Assembly (NCBI GenBank): GCA_023404095.1
Contig: JAEYDD010000028.1
Span: forward strand, 20,843-84,842
Reading direction: 5' to 3'
Length of the DNA stretch: 64,000 bases
Source: Pseudomonadota bacterium
Lineage (GTDB): Bacteria > Pseudomonadota > Alphaproteobacteria > Rhizobiales > Rhizobiaceae
Positions within the stretch are counted from its first letter, which is position 1. The number at the start of each line of letters is the position of its first letter. A model generated the notes under the pieces. That model was not told where the DNA came from and did no database searches. It was given only the letters and a program-made list of their open reading frames with translations. Position numbers and translations under genes: made by a program. Below are positions 1 to 8,127 of this stretch, one piece after another.

Positions 1-418
1 TCACCGCACCTGTGGCGATGAGGCAGACGGCGAGCCAGTGCATCGCCGACAGGCGCTCGCCGAGGAAGATCGCGGCGAAGGCGGCGACGAGAACGACGCT
101 CAGCTTGTCGACGGGGGCAACCTGCGAGGCGTTGCCGAGCTTGAGCGCGCGGAAATAGCAGAGCCAGGATGCACCGGTGGCGAGGTCCGAGAGGATCAGG
201 AACAGCCAGTTCCTGGGCGTCACCGTCGACGGCGCCTGCCAGCCGCCGGTCAGCGACAGCATGAGGACGATCGCGCATAGGATGACGATGGTGCGGATGA
301 AGGTGGCGAAATCCGAGCCGACGCCCTCGATGCCGACCTTGGCGAAGACGGCCGTCAGTGCAGCGAAGATCGCCGAGCCGACGGCCCAGAACTGCCAGGA
401 CAAAAGCAGCGTCTTCAC
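1..418 (-). CDS. EamA-family (DMT) permease, 3' end cut by window edge
   Basis: The visible 139 residues are a hydrophobic protein with about four membrane segments and a sequence typical of half-size EamA/drug-metabolite transporters, including the run SWLCYFRALKLGNASQVAPV. The C-terminus lies beyond base 1, although the last visible residues already match the end of a roughly 140-residue single-EamA protein. The start is GTG, sharing GTGA with the crcB stop codon, so translation is probably coupled to crcB and the two genes form one operon. Substrate unknown. The link to fluoride is inferred only from the operon and the riboswitch upstream. Confidence 0.75.
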   Translation of the reverse strand, partial: MKTLLLSWQFWAVGSAIFAALTAVFAKVGIEGVGSDFATFIRTIVILCAIVLMLSLTGGWQAPSTVTPRNWLFLILSDLATGASWLCYFRALKLGNASQVAPVDKLSVVLVAAFAAIFLGERLSAMHWLAVCLIATGAV

Positions 419-798
419 GCCGCCACCGGAAACAGCCGCGCCAGGAACAGGCCGGCAACGACGGCGACCAGCGACAGGACGACGCTTGCGACGACATAGG
501 CGGCCGACATGGCGAGATTGCCTCGCTCCCACAGAAGCGTCGCATCCAGCGCGAAGGCCGAGAAAGTGGTGAAGCCGCCGAGAACACCGGTCGTCAGCAG
601 CAACCGGATCTCCTGCGGCAGGTGGCCACGAAAGGCGAAATAGCCGGCGACCAGGCCCATCACCATGCAGCCGACAACGTTGACGGCCAGCGTTCCGACC
701 GGAAAGCCGGGGCCGAAAAGGCGTGCGGCGAGTACGTTCACGCCATGGCGGCCCGCGCCACCGACGCCTGCACCGAGAAATACAATGAGATAGTTCAT
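415..798 (-). CDS. crcB: CrcB fluoride channel (Fluc)
   Basis: This 127-residue membrane protein matches the normal length and pattern of CrcB/Fluc, a dual-topology dimeric channel that lets fluoride leave the cytoplasm. Visible hallmarks are GAGVGGAGRHGVN near the N-terminus, GTLAVNVVGC around residue 40, and TTGVLGGFTTFSAFALD around residue 70, which carries the conserved GGxTTFSTF-like pore motif. An upstream in-frame extension to 861 exists, but homologues begin at MNYLIVFLGAG, so I chose 798. The stop overlaps the GTG start of an EamA permease. A fluoride riboswitch lies about 100 bases upstream and is the likely control. Confidence 0.93.
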   Translation of the reverse strand: MNYLIVFLGAGVGGAGRHGVNVLAARLFGPGFPVGTLAVNVVGCMVMGLVAGYFAFRGHLPQEIRLLLTTGVLGGFTTFSAFALDATLLWERGNLAMSAAYVVASVVLSLVAVVAGLFLARLFPVAA

Positions 799-894
799 TT
801 GCGTTACCTTATCCACGATGGGGCGGTAACGGAAAACACCCGCTGCCGGCTGCGGACGCAAACCTGCCGCAGGCGACCTTCCGGTCCGCCTTCT

Positions 895-943
895 GGCAGG
901 AGCTATCAGCCGTTATGGCGGTTGTCGGGGAGCTCCATCCCCA
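895..943 (-). promoter_or_regulatory. Fluoride (crcB-motif) riboswitch
   Basis: On the minus strand the RNA begins with GGGGAUGGAGCUCCCC (942 to 927), then ACAACCGCCAUAACGG, then CUGAUAGCUCCUGCC. This fits the fluoride aptamer: a first stem with an internal GAUGG, a small second hairpin (CCGCC/GGC region), and a pseudoknot where GGAGCU in the first loop pairs with AGCUCC near the 3' end. It lies just upstream of crcB in the correct orientation. The expression platform was not resolved; inferred action is to turn on crcB when fluoride binds. Confidence 0.88.
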
Positions 944-1009
944 TCACACGCGCTCTTCCTATCGCGGAAGCGGCGGCGCTGTCAAACGGCAGCACCGCCA
1001 TCCAGCGCG

Positions 1010-1561
1010 TCAAGCCTTGCGCAGCGCCAGGCCGAAGCCGATCAGCGCCCAGCCCTGCATGGCAAGGTCGAAGGCCAGGAACAGGCCGAGCAGCCAAAGG
1101 CTGTTGACCGGCCAGCCGATCAGGAAGACCAGGCCCGCAAGTGCGGTGACGATGCCGCCCGCCAGCAGCCAGCCCCAGCCTGCATCCTGCCGGGCGCGCA
1201 TTGCCACCCAGATGCGGAACAGGCCGGATACGATCAGCGCCCAGGCCATCAGCAGCGTCAGCACCTTGGCGGTGAGTTGCGGATTGACGAAGGCAAGCAC
1301 GCCGGCGGCCAGATAGAGGAGCGCGCTCAGCACCCAGTAGATCGTGTCCTTCCATGCCTTCACCTGGAAGGCATGGGCGAGATAGACGGCGCCGCCGACG
1401 ATCATCAGCATGCCGACATAGTAGACGGTGACGACGGTAGCCCAGAGAAGGTTGCCGGCGGCGATGAAGCCGAAGACGAGAAGCGCAAGGCCGAGCGCGA
1501 CGAACCAGCCCCACTTGCCCCGCACTTCGGACAGGCGCGGTATCGATGATTGAACAGCCAT
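1010..1561 (-). CDS. HdeD-family membrane protein
   Basis: The 183-residue product has about six hydrophobic segments arranged as three similar pairs, as in HdeD/DUF308 proteins, which in enterobacteria are linked to acid resistance at high density; the biochemical role is not known. The pattern GxxxxxxGxxxxxxP repeated through the protein (for example YLAAGVLAFVNPQLTAKVLTL) is visible. I chose the ATG at 1561 because it gives the usual family length; in-frame codons further upstream would run through the betI promoter. It is divergent from betI, with the 149-bp gap holding the BetI operator. Confidence 0.8.
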   Translation of the reverse strand: MAVQSSIPRLSEVRGKWGWFVALGLALLVFGFIAAGNLLWATVVTVYYVGMLMIVGGAVYLAHAFQVKAWKDTIYWVLSALLYLAAGVLAFVNPQLTAKVLTLLMAWALIVSGLFRIWVAMRARQDAGWGWLLAGGIVTALAGLVFLIGWPVNSLWLLGLFLAFDLAMQGWALIGFGLALRKA

Positions 1562-1657
1562 AACAACCCCCAATAGCTGATACAAACAAACTGATAGTAA
1601 CATGAAATCGCCAGTTGTCATGCGTGTGAACGACATGATTTCACTTCGATTTTTTTT

Positions 1658-1675
1658 ATTGATTGATGAGTCAAT
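1658..1675. promoter_or_regulatory. Probable BetI operator
   Basis: The 18 bases ATTGATTGATGAGTCAAT form an inverted repeat (ATTGA and TCAAT arms) in an AT-rich patch about 35 bases before the betI start. BetI is a TetR-type repressor that controls its own operon and releases DNA when choline is present. Position, symmetry and family knowledge support the call; binding is inferred. Confidence 0.6.
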
Positions 1676-1710
1676 TAAAAATAATGTCCCTGTCGAAGGA
1701 GTGACTGGAT

Positions 1711-2526
1711 TTGCCCAAGGTCGGAATGGAGCCGGTGCGCCGCAAGGCGCTTCTCGACGCGACGCTGAAGGCGCTCGGCGACCATGGCTCGCCGGCCGTA
1801 ACCATGTCGGAGATCGCAAGGCATGCGGGCGTTTCGCCTGCGCTGGCGCATCACTACTTCGGCTCCAAGGAACAGCTGCTGGTCGCGACAATCCGGAATC
1901 TTCTCAGGCAGTTGCGCGACGACGTGGTGAAAGCGATTCAGCACGCTCACACGCCGCGCGAACGGCTTTCCGCCGTCATCCGCACCAGCTTTCACGCCGA
2001 TCAGTTCGCACCGGAGACGATCGCCGCATGGCTCGCCTTCTACACCGATGCACAGCGATCCGAGGAGACGCGGCGGCTGCTGGTGCTTTATGCGCGCCGG
2101 CTGCGCTCCAACCTCGTCGCCAGCCTTTCGGCCCTGTGTCCGCGCGAGGACGCGATCCGCATCGCCGAGGGTGCGGCGGCCCTGATAGACGGCCTCTATA
2201 TCCGCCAGGGCCTGCGCGCCGCCCCGATCAGTGCGGCGGCCTCGATCGCGCTGACGGAAGACTATATCACTGCGCAACTGCGGGTGTTCGGGGACGTCCC
2301 CGTTATCGCAGCCGCCCCTCATCCGCCTGCCGGCGCCTTCTCCCCGCCAGCGGGGAGAAGAACGGATGCGGCACGCCCGCCGACCCACCCTCCCCTTGAG
2401 GGGGAGGGTCGGAGCGCAGCTCCGGGGTGGGGTGACCAGTCGCGAACCATGCCGGCGAGCGATGCTGTCGCAGGATCACCCCCACCCCCCCCAGCGCGGC
2501 GCCCACCCCCCCCAAGGGGGAGGTAG
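1711..2526 (+). CDS. betI: BetI, choline-responsive TetR repressor, with extra C-terminal tail
   Basis: Residues 1-195 match BetI: MPKVGMEPVRRKALLDATL start, a TetR helix-turn-helix (TMSEIARHAGVSPALAHHYF, residues 30-49), and a ligand domain ending at EDYITAQLRV. The start is TTG with GAAGGA upstream. Known BetI proteins end near residue 195; here the frame stays open for about 75 more residues rich in Pro, Gly and Arg. Those residues are encoded by intergenic palindromic repeats (from base 2315), so the tail is probably a read-through product of repeat insertion that removed the old stop. It represses betICBA until choline is present. First gene of the operon. Confidence 0.9.
   Translation: MPKVGMEPVRRKALLDATLKALGDHGSPAVTMSEIARHAGVSPALAHHYFGSKEQLLVATIRNLLRQLRDDVVKAIQHAHTPRERLSAVIRTSFHADQFAPETIAAWLAFYTDAQRSEETRRLLVLYARRLRSNLVASLSALCPREDAIRIAEGAAALIDGLYIRQGLRAAPISAAASIALTEDYITAQLRVFGDVPVIAAAPHPPAGAFSPPAGRRTDAARPPTHPPLEGEGRSAAPGWGDQSRTMPASDAVAGSPPPPPARRPPPPRGR
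2315..2526. repeat. Palindromic intergenic repeat mosaic inside the betI 3' end
   Basis: Three repeat blocks follow one another. Bases 2315-2360 start CCCCTCATCCGCCTGCCGGC and contain a TTCTCCCCGC/GCGGGGAGAA palindrome; an inverted copy lies at 5687-5733. Bases 2383-2437 hold CCTCCCCTTGAGGGGGAGG plus a GGAGC/GCTCC stem. Bases 2475-2526 are a C-rich piece ending in CCAAGGGGGAGG. Such elements are common between rhizobial genes; here they are in frame with betI. Confidence 0.75.
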
Positions 2527-2577
2527 GATGCGCTCCGCATCCGCCATTGCCTCATCCATCCCAAGGAACCGCACTCC

Positions 2578-4107
2578 GTGACCGCCAAGAAGCCGAACAT
2601 CCTGATCATCATGGTCGACCAGCTGAACGGAAAGCTCTTTCCGGACGGGCCGGCGGACTGGCTGCATGCGCCGCACATGAAGGCGCTGGCGAAACGTTCG
2701 GCGCGGTTTGCCAACAACTACACTTCCTCGCCGCTGTGCGCACCGGCCCGCGCCTCGTTCATGGCCGGCCAGTTGCCGAGCCGCACGCGCGTCTACGACA
2801 ACGCTGCCGAATACGTCTCCTCGATCCCGACCTTTGCCCATCACCTGCGCCGCGCCGGCTACTACACAGCGCTGTCGGGCAAGATGCACTTCGTCGGCCC
2901 CGACCAGCTGCACGGCTTCGAGGAGCGGCTGACGACCGACATCTACCCGGCCGACTTCGGCTGGACGCCGGACTACCGCAAACCCGGCGAGCGGATCGAC
3001 TGGTGGTATCACAACATGGGTTCGGTGACGGGCGCGGGTGTCGCCGAGATCACCAACCAGATGGAATATGACGACGAGGTCGCTTTCCTCGCCAACCAGA
3101 AGCTCTATCAGCTCTCCCGCGAGAACGACGACGAGGGTCGTCGCCCGTGGTGCGTGACGGTGTCCTTCACTCATCCGCACGACCCCTACGTGGCGCGTCG
3201 CAGGTTCTGGGACCTCTACGAGGACTGCGAACACCTCGAACCGGAAGTGGGCATGCTGGAAAAGCAGGACCCGCACTCGCAGCGCATCCTGCATTCCTGC
3301 GACTATGCCGGCATGACGATCACGGACAAAGACGTGCGCCGTTCGCGCCGGGCCTATTTCGCCAACATCTCCTACCTCGACGAGAAGGTCGGCGAACTCG
3401 TCGACACGCTGGCCCGCACGCGGATGCTGGACGACACCCTGATCCTGTTCTGCTCCGACCACGGCGACATGCTCGGCGAGCGCGGGCTGTGGTTCAAGAT
3501 GAACTTTTTCGAGGGCTCGGCCCGGGTGCCGCTGATGATATCAGGTCCCGGCGTCGCCCCCGGCCTGCACCTGAGCCCGGTCTCCAACCTCGACGTGACG
3601 CCGACGCTCTGCGATCTCGCCGGCATCTCGATGGAAGAGGTGATGCCGTGGACCGACGGCGAAAGCCTGGTGCCCGTCATCAACGGCGCGGAGCGCACGA
3701 CACCGGTGCTGATGGAATATGCGGCCGAGGCCTCCTATGCGCCGATCGTCGGCATCCGCGAGGACAAGTGGAAATACGTCCACTGCGAACTGGACCCCGA
3801 ACAGCTCTACGACCTCGAAGCCGATCCGCTGGAACTGAGCAATCTGGCAACGTCGGACAATCCCGTCATCCGGGTGACACTGGAGGCGTTCCGGCAGATG
3901 CGCGAGGCGCGCTGGGACATGGAAGCCTTCGATGCGGCCGTGCGCGAGAGCCAGGCACGACGCTGGGTCGTCTACGAGGCGCTGCGCAACGGCGCCTACT
4001 ACCCCTGGGACCACCAGCCGCTGCAAAAGGCCTCCGAGCGCTACATGCGCAACCACATGAACCTCGACAACCTCGAGGAATCCAAACGCTACCCGCGGGG
4101 AGAATGA
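2578..4107 (+). CDS. betC: Choline-sulfatase BetC
   Basis: BetC hydrolyses choline-O-sulfate to choline and sulfate in the cytoplasm. The 509-residue protein carries the type I sulfatase signature CAPAR with Cys54, which must be converted to formylglycine, and metal or substrate residues Asp14, Lys102, His104 (GKMH), His201 (THPH), Asp294-His295 (SDHGDM) and Lys307. The C-terminal extension typical of choline-sulfatases is present (to RYPRGE). Start GTG at 2578, preceded by AAGGAA about ten bases upstream. Second gene of the betICBA operon, one base before betB. The released sulfate could feed the cys genes further along. Confidence 0.96.
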   Translation: MTAKKPNILIIMVDQLNGKLFPDGPADWLHAPHMKALAKRSARFANNYTSSPLCAPARASFMAGQLPSRTRVYDNAAEYVSSIPTFAHHLRRAGYYTALSGKMHFVGPDQLHGFEERLTTDIYPADFGWTPDYRKPGERIDWWYHNMGSVTGAGVAEITNQMEYDDEVAFLANQKLYQLSRENDDEGRRPWCVTVSFTHPHDPYVARRRFWDLYEDCEHLEPEVGMLEKQDPHSQRILHSCDYAGMTITDKDVRRSRRAYFANISYLDEKVGELVDTLARTRMLDDTLILFCSDHGDMLGERGLWFKMNFFEGSARVPLMISGPGVAPGLHLSPVSNLDVTPTLCDLAGISMEEVMPWTDGESLVPVINGAERTTPVLMEYAAEASYAPIVGIREDKWKYVHCELDPEQLYDLEADPLELSNLATSDNPVIRVTLEAFRQMREARWDMEAFDAAVRESQARRWVVYEALRNGAYYPWDHQPLQKASERYMRNHMNLDNLEESKRYPRGE

Positions 4108-4108
4108 G

Positions 4109-5572
4109 ATGAGAGCCCAGCCGAAAGCCAGCCACTTCATCGACGGCGAATATGTCGAGGACACCGCGGGCACGCCGTTCGACAGCCTCTACCCCGCCAC
4201 CGGCGAGGTGATCGCGAAACTGCATGCGGCCACACCTGCGATCGTCGAGAAGGCGATTGCGGCGGCGAAGCGCGCGCAGCCGGAATGGGCGGCGATGAGC
4301 CCGACGGCACGCGGGCGCATCCTCAAGCGCGCGGCCGACATCATGCGCGCGCGCAACCGCGAACTCTCCGAACTGGAGACGCTCGATACCGGCAAGCCGA
4401 TCCAGGAAACGATCGTCGCCGACCCCACCTCGGGCGCCGACAGCTTCGAATTCTTTGGCGGCATCGCCGCTGCCGGGCTGAACGGCGACTACATTCCGCT
4501 CGGCCAGGATTTCGCCATCACCAAGCGGGTGCCGCTCGGCGTCTGCGTCGGCATCGGCGCCTGGAACTATCCCCAGCAGATCGCCTGCTGGAAGGCGGCA
4601 CCTGCGCTCGTCTGCGGCAACGCCATGGTGTTCAAGCCTTCGGAAAACACCCCGCTCGGCGCGCTGAAGATCGCCGAGATCCTGGTGGAGGCCGGCCTGC
4701 CGAAGGGGCTCTTCAACGTCATCCAGGGGGACCGGAGCACCGGGCCGCTGCTCGTCAACCATCCCGACGTCGCCAAGGTCTCGCTGACCGGTTCCGTGCC
4801 GACGGGCAAGAAGGTGGCGGGTGCTGCCGCATCCGAGCTGAAGCACGTCACCATGGAACTCGGCGGCAAATCGCCGCTGATCGTCTTCGACGACGCCGAT
4901 CTCGAAAGTGCTGTCGGCGGGGCGATGCTCGGCAACTTCTACTCGACCGGCCAGGTCTGCTCGAACGGCACCCGCGTCTTCGTGCACAAGGGCATCAAGG
5001 AGAAGTTCCTGTCGCGGCTGAAGGAGCGGACGGAAAAGATCGTCATCGGCGAGCCGATGGACGAGGCGACGCAGCTCGGGCCGATGGTCTCAAAGGCGCA
5101 GCGCGACAAGGTGCTCGACTATATCGGCAAGGGCAAGGCGGAAGGTGCAACGCTTCTCACGGGTGGCGGCATTCCGAACCATGTGCCCGGCGAAGGCTAC
5201 TACATCCAGCCCACCGTCTTTTCCGACGTCACCGACGGGATGACCATCGCGCGCGAGGAAATCTTCGGCCCCGTCATGTGCGTGCTCGACTTCGAGCATG
5301 AGGACGAGGTGATCGCCCGCGGCAACGCCACCGAGTTCGGCCTTTCCGCCGGCGTGTTCACCCGCGACATCACCCGCGCGCACCGCGTCGTCGACAAGCT
5401 CGAGGCCGGCACGCTGTGGATCAACACCTACAACCTCTGCCCCGTCGAGATTCCGTTCGGCGGCTCCAAGCAATCCGGCTTCGGGCGCGAGAATTCGCTC
5501 GCGGCGATAGAGCACTATTCGGAGCTGAAGACGGTGTACGTGTCGATGGGGCCAGTGGAAGCGCCGTATTGA
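4109..5572 (+). CDS. betB: Betaine aldehyde dehydrogenase BetB
   Basis: BetB oxidises betaine aldehyde to glycine betaine with NAD(P)+. The 487-residue length is standard. The aldehyde dehydrogenase motifs are complete: Asn153 in AWNYPQQ, the nucleotide-binding GSVPTGKKV, general base Glu250 in MELGGKSP, and catalytic Cys284 in GQVCSNGTRV. The ATG lies one base after the betC stop, with GGGGAGA as ribosome site, so the two are translated together. It completes the route from choline sulfate to the osmoprotectant. No defects seen. Confidence 0.96.
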   Translation: MRAQPKASHFIDGEYVEDTAGTPFDSLYPATGEVIAKLHAATPAIVEKAIAAAKRAQPEWAAMSPTARGRILKRAADIMRARNRELSELETLDTGKPIQETIVADPTSGADSFEFFGGIAAAGLNGDYIPLGQDFAITKRVPLGVCVGIGAWNYPQQIACWKAAPALVCGNAMVFKPSENTPLGALKIAEILVEAGLPKGLFNVIQGDRSTGPLLVNHPDVAKVSLTGSVPTGKKVAGAAASELKHVTMELGGKSPLIVFDDADLESAVGGAMLGNFYSTGQVCSNGTRVFVHKGIKEKFLSRLKERTEKIVIGEPMDEATQLGPMVSKAQRDKVLDYIGKGKAEGATLLTGGGIPNHVPGEGYYIQPTVFSDVTDGMTIAREEIFGPVMCVLDFEHEDEVIARGNATEFGLSAGVFTRDITRAHRVVDKLEAGTLWINTYNLCPVEIPFGGSKQSGFGRENSLAAIEHYSELKTVYVSMGPVEAPY

Positions 5573-5758
5573 AACAGGTCCGCCCCGGACCATTCAATCG
5601 GCCCTCACCCTAACCCTCTCCCCGCCAGCAGGGAGAGGGGACGTGGCACACGGGTCGCCCGAATGCCGGCAAGGGCGCGGCATATCCCTTCTCCCCGCCC
5701 GCGGGGAGAAGGTGCCGGCAGGCGGATGAGGGGCAACGAGGCAAGGAAGAGATAGGCA
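5573..5758. repeat. Intergenic repeats between betB and betA
   Basis: This 186-bp gap holds two palindromic elements: 5602-5640 (CTCTCCCCGCCAGCAGGGAG core) and 5687-5733, a near-perfect inverted copy of the element at 2315-2360 (ends GGCAGGCGGATGAGGGG). They may form hairpins in the bet mRNA. The ribosome site GAGGCAAGGAAGAGA for betA follows. Confidence 0.75.
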
Positions 5759-7411
5759 ATGCAGAACGCAGACTTCATCATCATCGGTTCCGGCTCGGCC
5801 GGCTCGGCGCTGGCCTATCGCCTCTCCGAGGACGGCAAGAACACCGTTCTGGTGCTCGAGTATGGCGGGTCGGATTTCGGGCCGTTCATCCAGATGCCAG
5901 CGGCGCTCGCCTGGCCGATGAGCATGAAGCGCTACAACTGGGGCTACCTTTCCGAGCCCGAGCGCAACCTCAACAACCGGCGCATCACCGCGCCGCGCGG
6001 GAAAGTCATCGGCGGCTCGTCTTCGATCAACGGCATGGTCTATGTGCGCGGCAGCGCGCAGGACTACAGCGAATGGGAAGAGCTCGGCGCGCGCGGCTGG
6101 GGCTATGCGGACGTCCTGCCCTACTTCAAGCGGATGGAGCATTCGCATGGCGGCGAAGAGGGCTGGCGCGGCACCGACGGGCCGCTGCATGTCCGGCGGG
6201 GCAGCTACAAGAACCCGCTCTTCAAGGCCTTCGTCGAGGCCGGAGCGCAGGCGGGCTTCGAGCTGACCGACGACTATAACGGCTCCAAGCAGGAGGGCTT
6301 CGGCCTGATGGAGCAGACCGTACACAACGGCCGGCGCTGGTCGGCGGCGTCGGCCTATCTCAAGCCGGCGCTGAAGCGGCCGAATGTCGAACTGGTGCGC
6401 TGCTTTGCCCGGCGTGTCATTATCGAGAACGGCCGTGCGGTCGGCGTCGAGATCGAGCGCGGCGGCAAGATCGAGGTGGTCAGGGCCAATCGCGAGGTGA
6501 TCGTCTCGGCCTCGGCCTTCAACTCGCCTAAGCTTCTGATGCTTTCGGGCATCGGCCCGGCGCAGCACCTGCAGGACATGGGCATTGAAGTGAAGGTGGA
6601 CCGGCCGGGCGTCGGCGCCAACCTGCAAGACCATATGGAGTTCTACTTCCAGCAGGTCTCGACCAAGCCGGTTTCGCTCTATTCGTGGCTGCCCTGGTTC
6701 TGGCAGGGGGTGGCGGGCGCGCAGTGGCTGTTGACCAAATCCGGCCTCGGCGTGTCGAACCAGTTCGAATCCTGCGCCTTCGTGCGCTCGGCTCCGGGGG
6801 TCAAGCAGCCCGACATCCAGTATCACTTCCTGCCGGTCGCCATCTCCTACGACGGCAAGGCGGCGGCGAAGAGCCACGGCTTCCAGGTGCATGTCGGCTA
6901 CAACCACTCGAAATCGCGCGGGACCGTGACGCTGCGCTCGCCCGAGGTGAAGGACGATCCGGTCATTCGCTTCAATTACATGACCCATCCCGAGGACTGG
7001 GAAAAGTTCCGCCATTGCGTGCGGCTGACGCGCGAGATCTTCGGCCAGAAGGCGTTCGATCCCTATCGCGGCCCCGAAATCCAGCCGGGCGAAGACGTGC
7101 AGACCGACGACCAGATCGACGCTTTCCTGCGCGAACACCTGGAAAGCGCCTACCATCCCTGCGGCACTTGCCGGATGGGTGACCGCAACGATCCCCTGGC
7201 CGTGGTCGATCCCGAAACCCGGGTGATCGGCGTGGACGGCCTTCGGGTGGCAGACAGCTCGATCTTCCCGCACGTCACCTACGGGAACCTGAACGGCCCC
7301 TCGATCATGACAGGCGAGAAGGCGGCCGACCATATTCTGGGCAAGCAGCCCCTGCCCCGCTCCAACCAGGAACCGTGGATCAATCCGCGCTGGCAGACGA
7401 GCGACCGGTAA
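5759..7411 (+). CDS. betA: Choline dehydrogenase BetA
   Basis: BetA is a membrane-associated FAD flavoprotein that oxidises choline to betaine aldehyde. The 550-residue protein has the GMC oxidoreductase layout: an N-terminal FAD-binding GSGSAGSALAYRLSE (residues 9-23), the signature GGSSSINGMVYVRG around residue 85, a second GMC signature near residue 255 (SASAFNSPKLLMLSGIGP), and C-terminal HPCGTCRMG and the active-site region VADSSIFP. Last gene of betICBA, separated from betB by repeat elements. No truncation seen. Confidence 0.95.
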   Translation: MQNADFIIIGSGSAGSALAYRLSEDGKNTVLVLEYGGSDFGPFIQMPAALAWPMSMKRYNWGYLSEPERNLNNRRITAPRGKVIGGSSSINGMVYVRGSAQDYSEWEELGARGWGYADVLPYFKRMEHSHGGEEGWRGTDGPLHVRRGSYKNPLFKAFVEAGAQAGFELTDDYNGSKQEGFGLMEQTVHNGRRWSAASAYLKPALKRPNVELVRCFARRVIIENGRAVGVEIERGGKIEVVRANREVIVSASAFNSPKLLMLSGIGPAQHLQDMGIEVKVDRPGVGANLQDHMEFYFQQVSTKPVSLYSWLPWFWQGVAGAQWLLTKSGLGVSNQFESCAFVRSAPGVKQPDIQYHFLPVAISYDGKAAAKSHGFQVHVGYNHSKSRGTVTLRSPEVKDDPVIRFNYMTHPEDWEKFRHCVRLTREIFGQKAFDPYRGPEIQPGEDVQTDDQIDAFLREHLESAYHPCGTCRMGDRNDPLAVVDPETRVIGVDGLRVADSSIFPHVTYGNLNGPSIMTGEKAADHILGKQPLPRSNQEPWINPRWQTSDR

Positions 7412-7479
7412 ACGAGAGGGACTGTCAGCGCGGAGTGGCGATAGTGGCCGCCTCCCCGCAAGATCCGCCCCCGCGACGG

Positions 7480-7779
7480 TCAGTGATAGTCTTCCTCGCG
7501 CTGGTGGCGGACGGCGAGGATCGTGACGATCTCGCCCTCTTCCAATTCGTAGAGAACGACATAGCCGGAGTCGCCAAAAGGAATGAGCATTTCCCGAAGA
7601 AACGTCTGTTCGGGCGAGGCTTTCCTGTAGCTAAAAGGAAACTCCCCGATTGCGGCAATGCCTTTTTCAATGGTCGAGAAAGCCCGCTTTGCTGCCCACT
7701 TATCCCTAACGAGAAGGTAACGGTAAAGCCGCTGAATGTTCTCCCTGGCTTTTCGCGTCAAGCGGACGGTGTAAGCCAT
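7480..7779 (-). CDS. ParE/RelE-fold toxin
   Basis: The 99-residue basic protein has the ParE pattern: TVRLTRKARENIQRLYRYL at the N-terminus, a central IGEFPFSYRKA, and a C-terminal strand pair ending ILAVRHQREEDYH. Family members either poison DNA gyrase (ParE) or cleave mRNA on ribosomes (RelE); the C-terminal VRHQRE looks ParE-like. The ATG overlaps the antitoxin stop as ATGA, the usual arrangement with the antitoxin first. The pair sits between the bet operon and the DUF6644 pair, both transcribed independently of it. Confidence 0.85.
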   Translation of the reverse strand: MAYTVRLTRKARENIQRLYRYLLVRDKWAAKRAFSTIEKGIAAIGEFPFSYRKASPEQTFLREMLIPFGDSGYVVLYELEEGEIVTILAVRHQREEDYH

Positions 7780-8051
7780 CAACGATCGTCTTTCGCCATG
7801 GCTTCATCGAGCATCTCCTTCAGTTCGGCCAAAACAAACTCGGCACTATAATATTCGCCAGTCCGCTTAGCCTCCTCCCTGGAAGCCAGCCCGCGGGCGA
7901 TGAACTCGGCCTGGGTTCTGCGGTAGTCGATCTGCCGGCGGACGGAGTTTTCGACGAAGGCCGAGAGCGTCTCGCCCTCTTTGAGAACACTTTCGGCGGC
8001 GGCGCGCAGTTCCGGATCGACGCGGAGCGAGGGGATGGTGGCGGTCTTCAT
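7779..8051 (-). CDS. Antitoxin of the ParE module (YlcI/YnfO-like)
   Basis: The 90-residue protein begins TATIPSLRVDPELRAAAESVL, a ribbon-helix-helix-like N-terminus expected to bind DNA as a dimer, followed by a charged helical C-terminus that would wrap the toxin. It resembles the YlcI/YnfO antitoxin family rather than classical ParD. The ATG at 8051 is chosen because homologous antitoxins start at this RHH segment; the longer frame upstream would cross the operator. Its stop overlaps the toxin start. Confidence 0.78.
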   Translation of the reverse strand: MKTATIPSLRVDPELRAAAESVLKEGETLSAFVENSVRRQIDYRRTQAEFIARGLASREEAKRTGEYYSAEFVLAELKEMLDEAMAKDDR

Positions 8052-8067
8052 GGCGGCACCTCGTGCG

Positions 8068-8101
8068 TTGCAATTGCGATGCATCATGCCCGAAATTGCA
8101 A
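8068..8101. promoter_or_regulatory. Inverted repeat, probable toxin-antitoxin operator
   Basis: Perfect 8-base arms TTGCAATT (8068-8075) and AATTGCAA (8094-8101) are separated by 18 bases, starting 17 bases before the antitoxin start codon. Toxin-antitoxin modules usually repress themselves through such sites. Binding is inferred. Confidence 0.6.
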
Positions 8102-8127
8102 CGGCCTTCAACAAAGGCGGCACCGGC

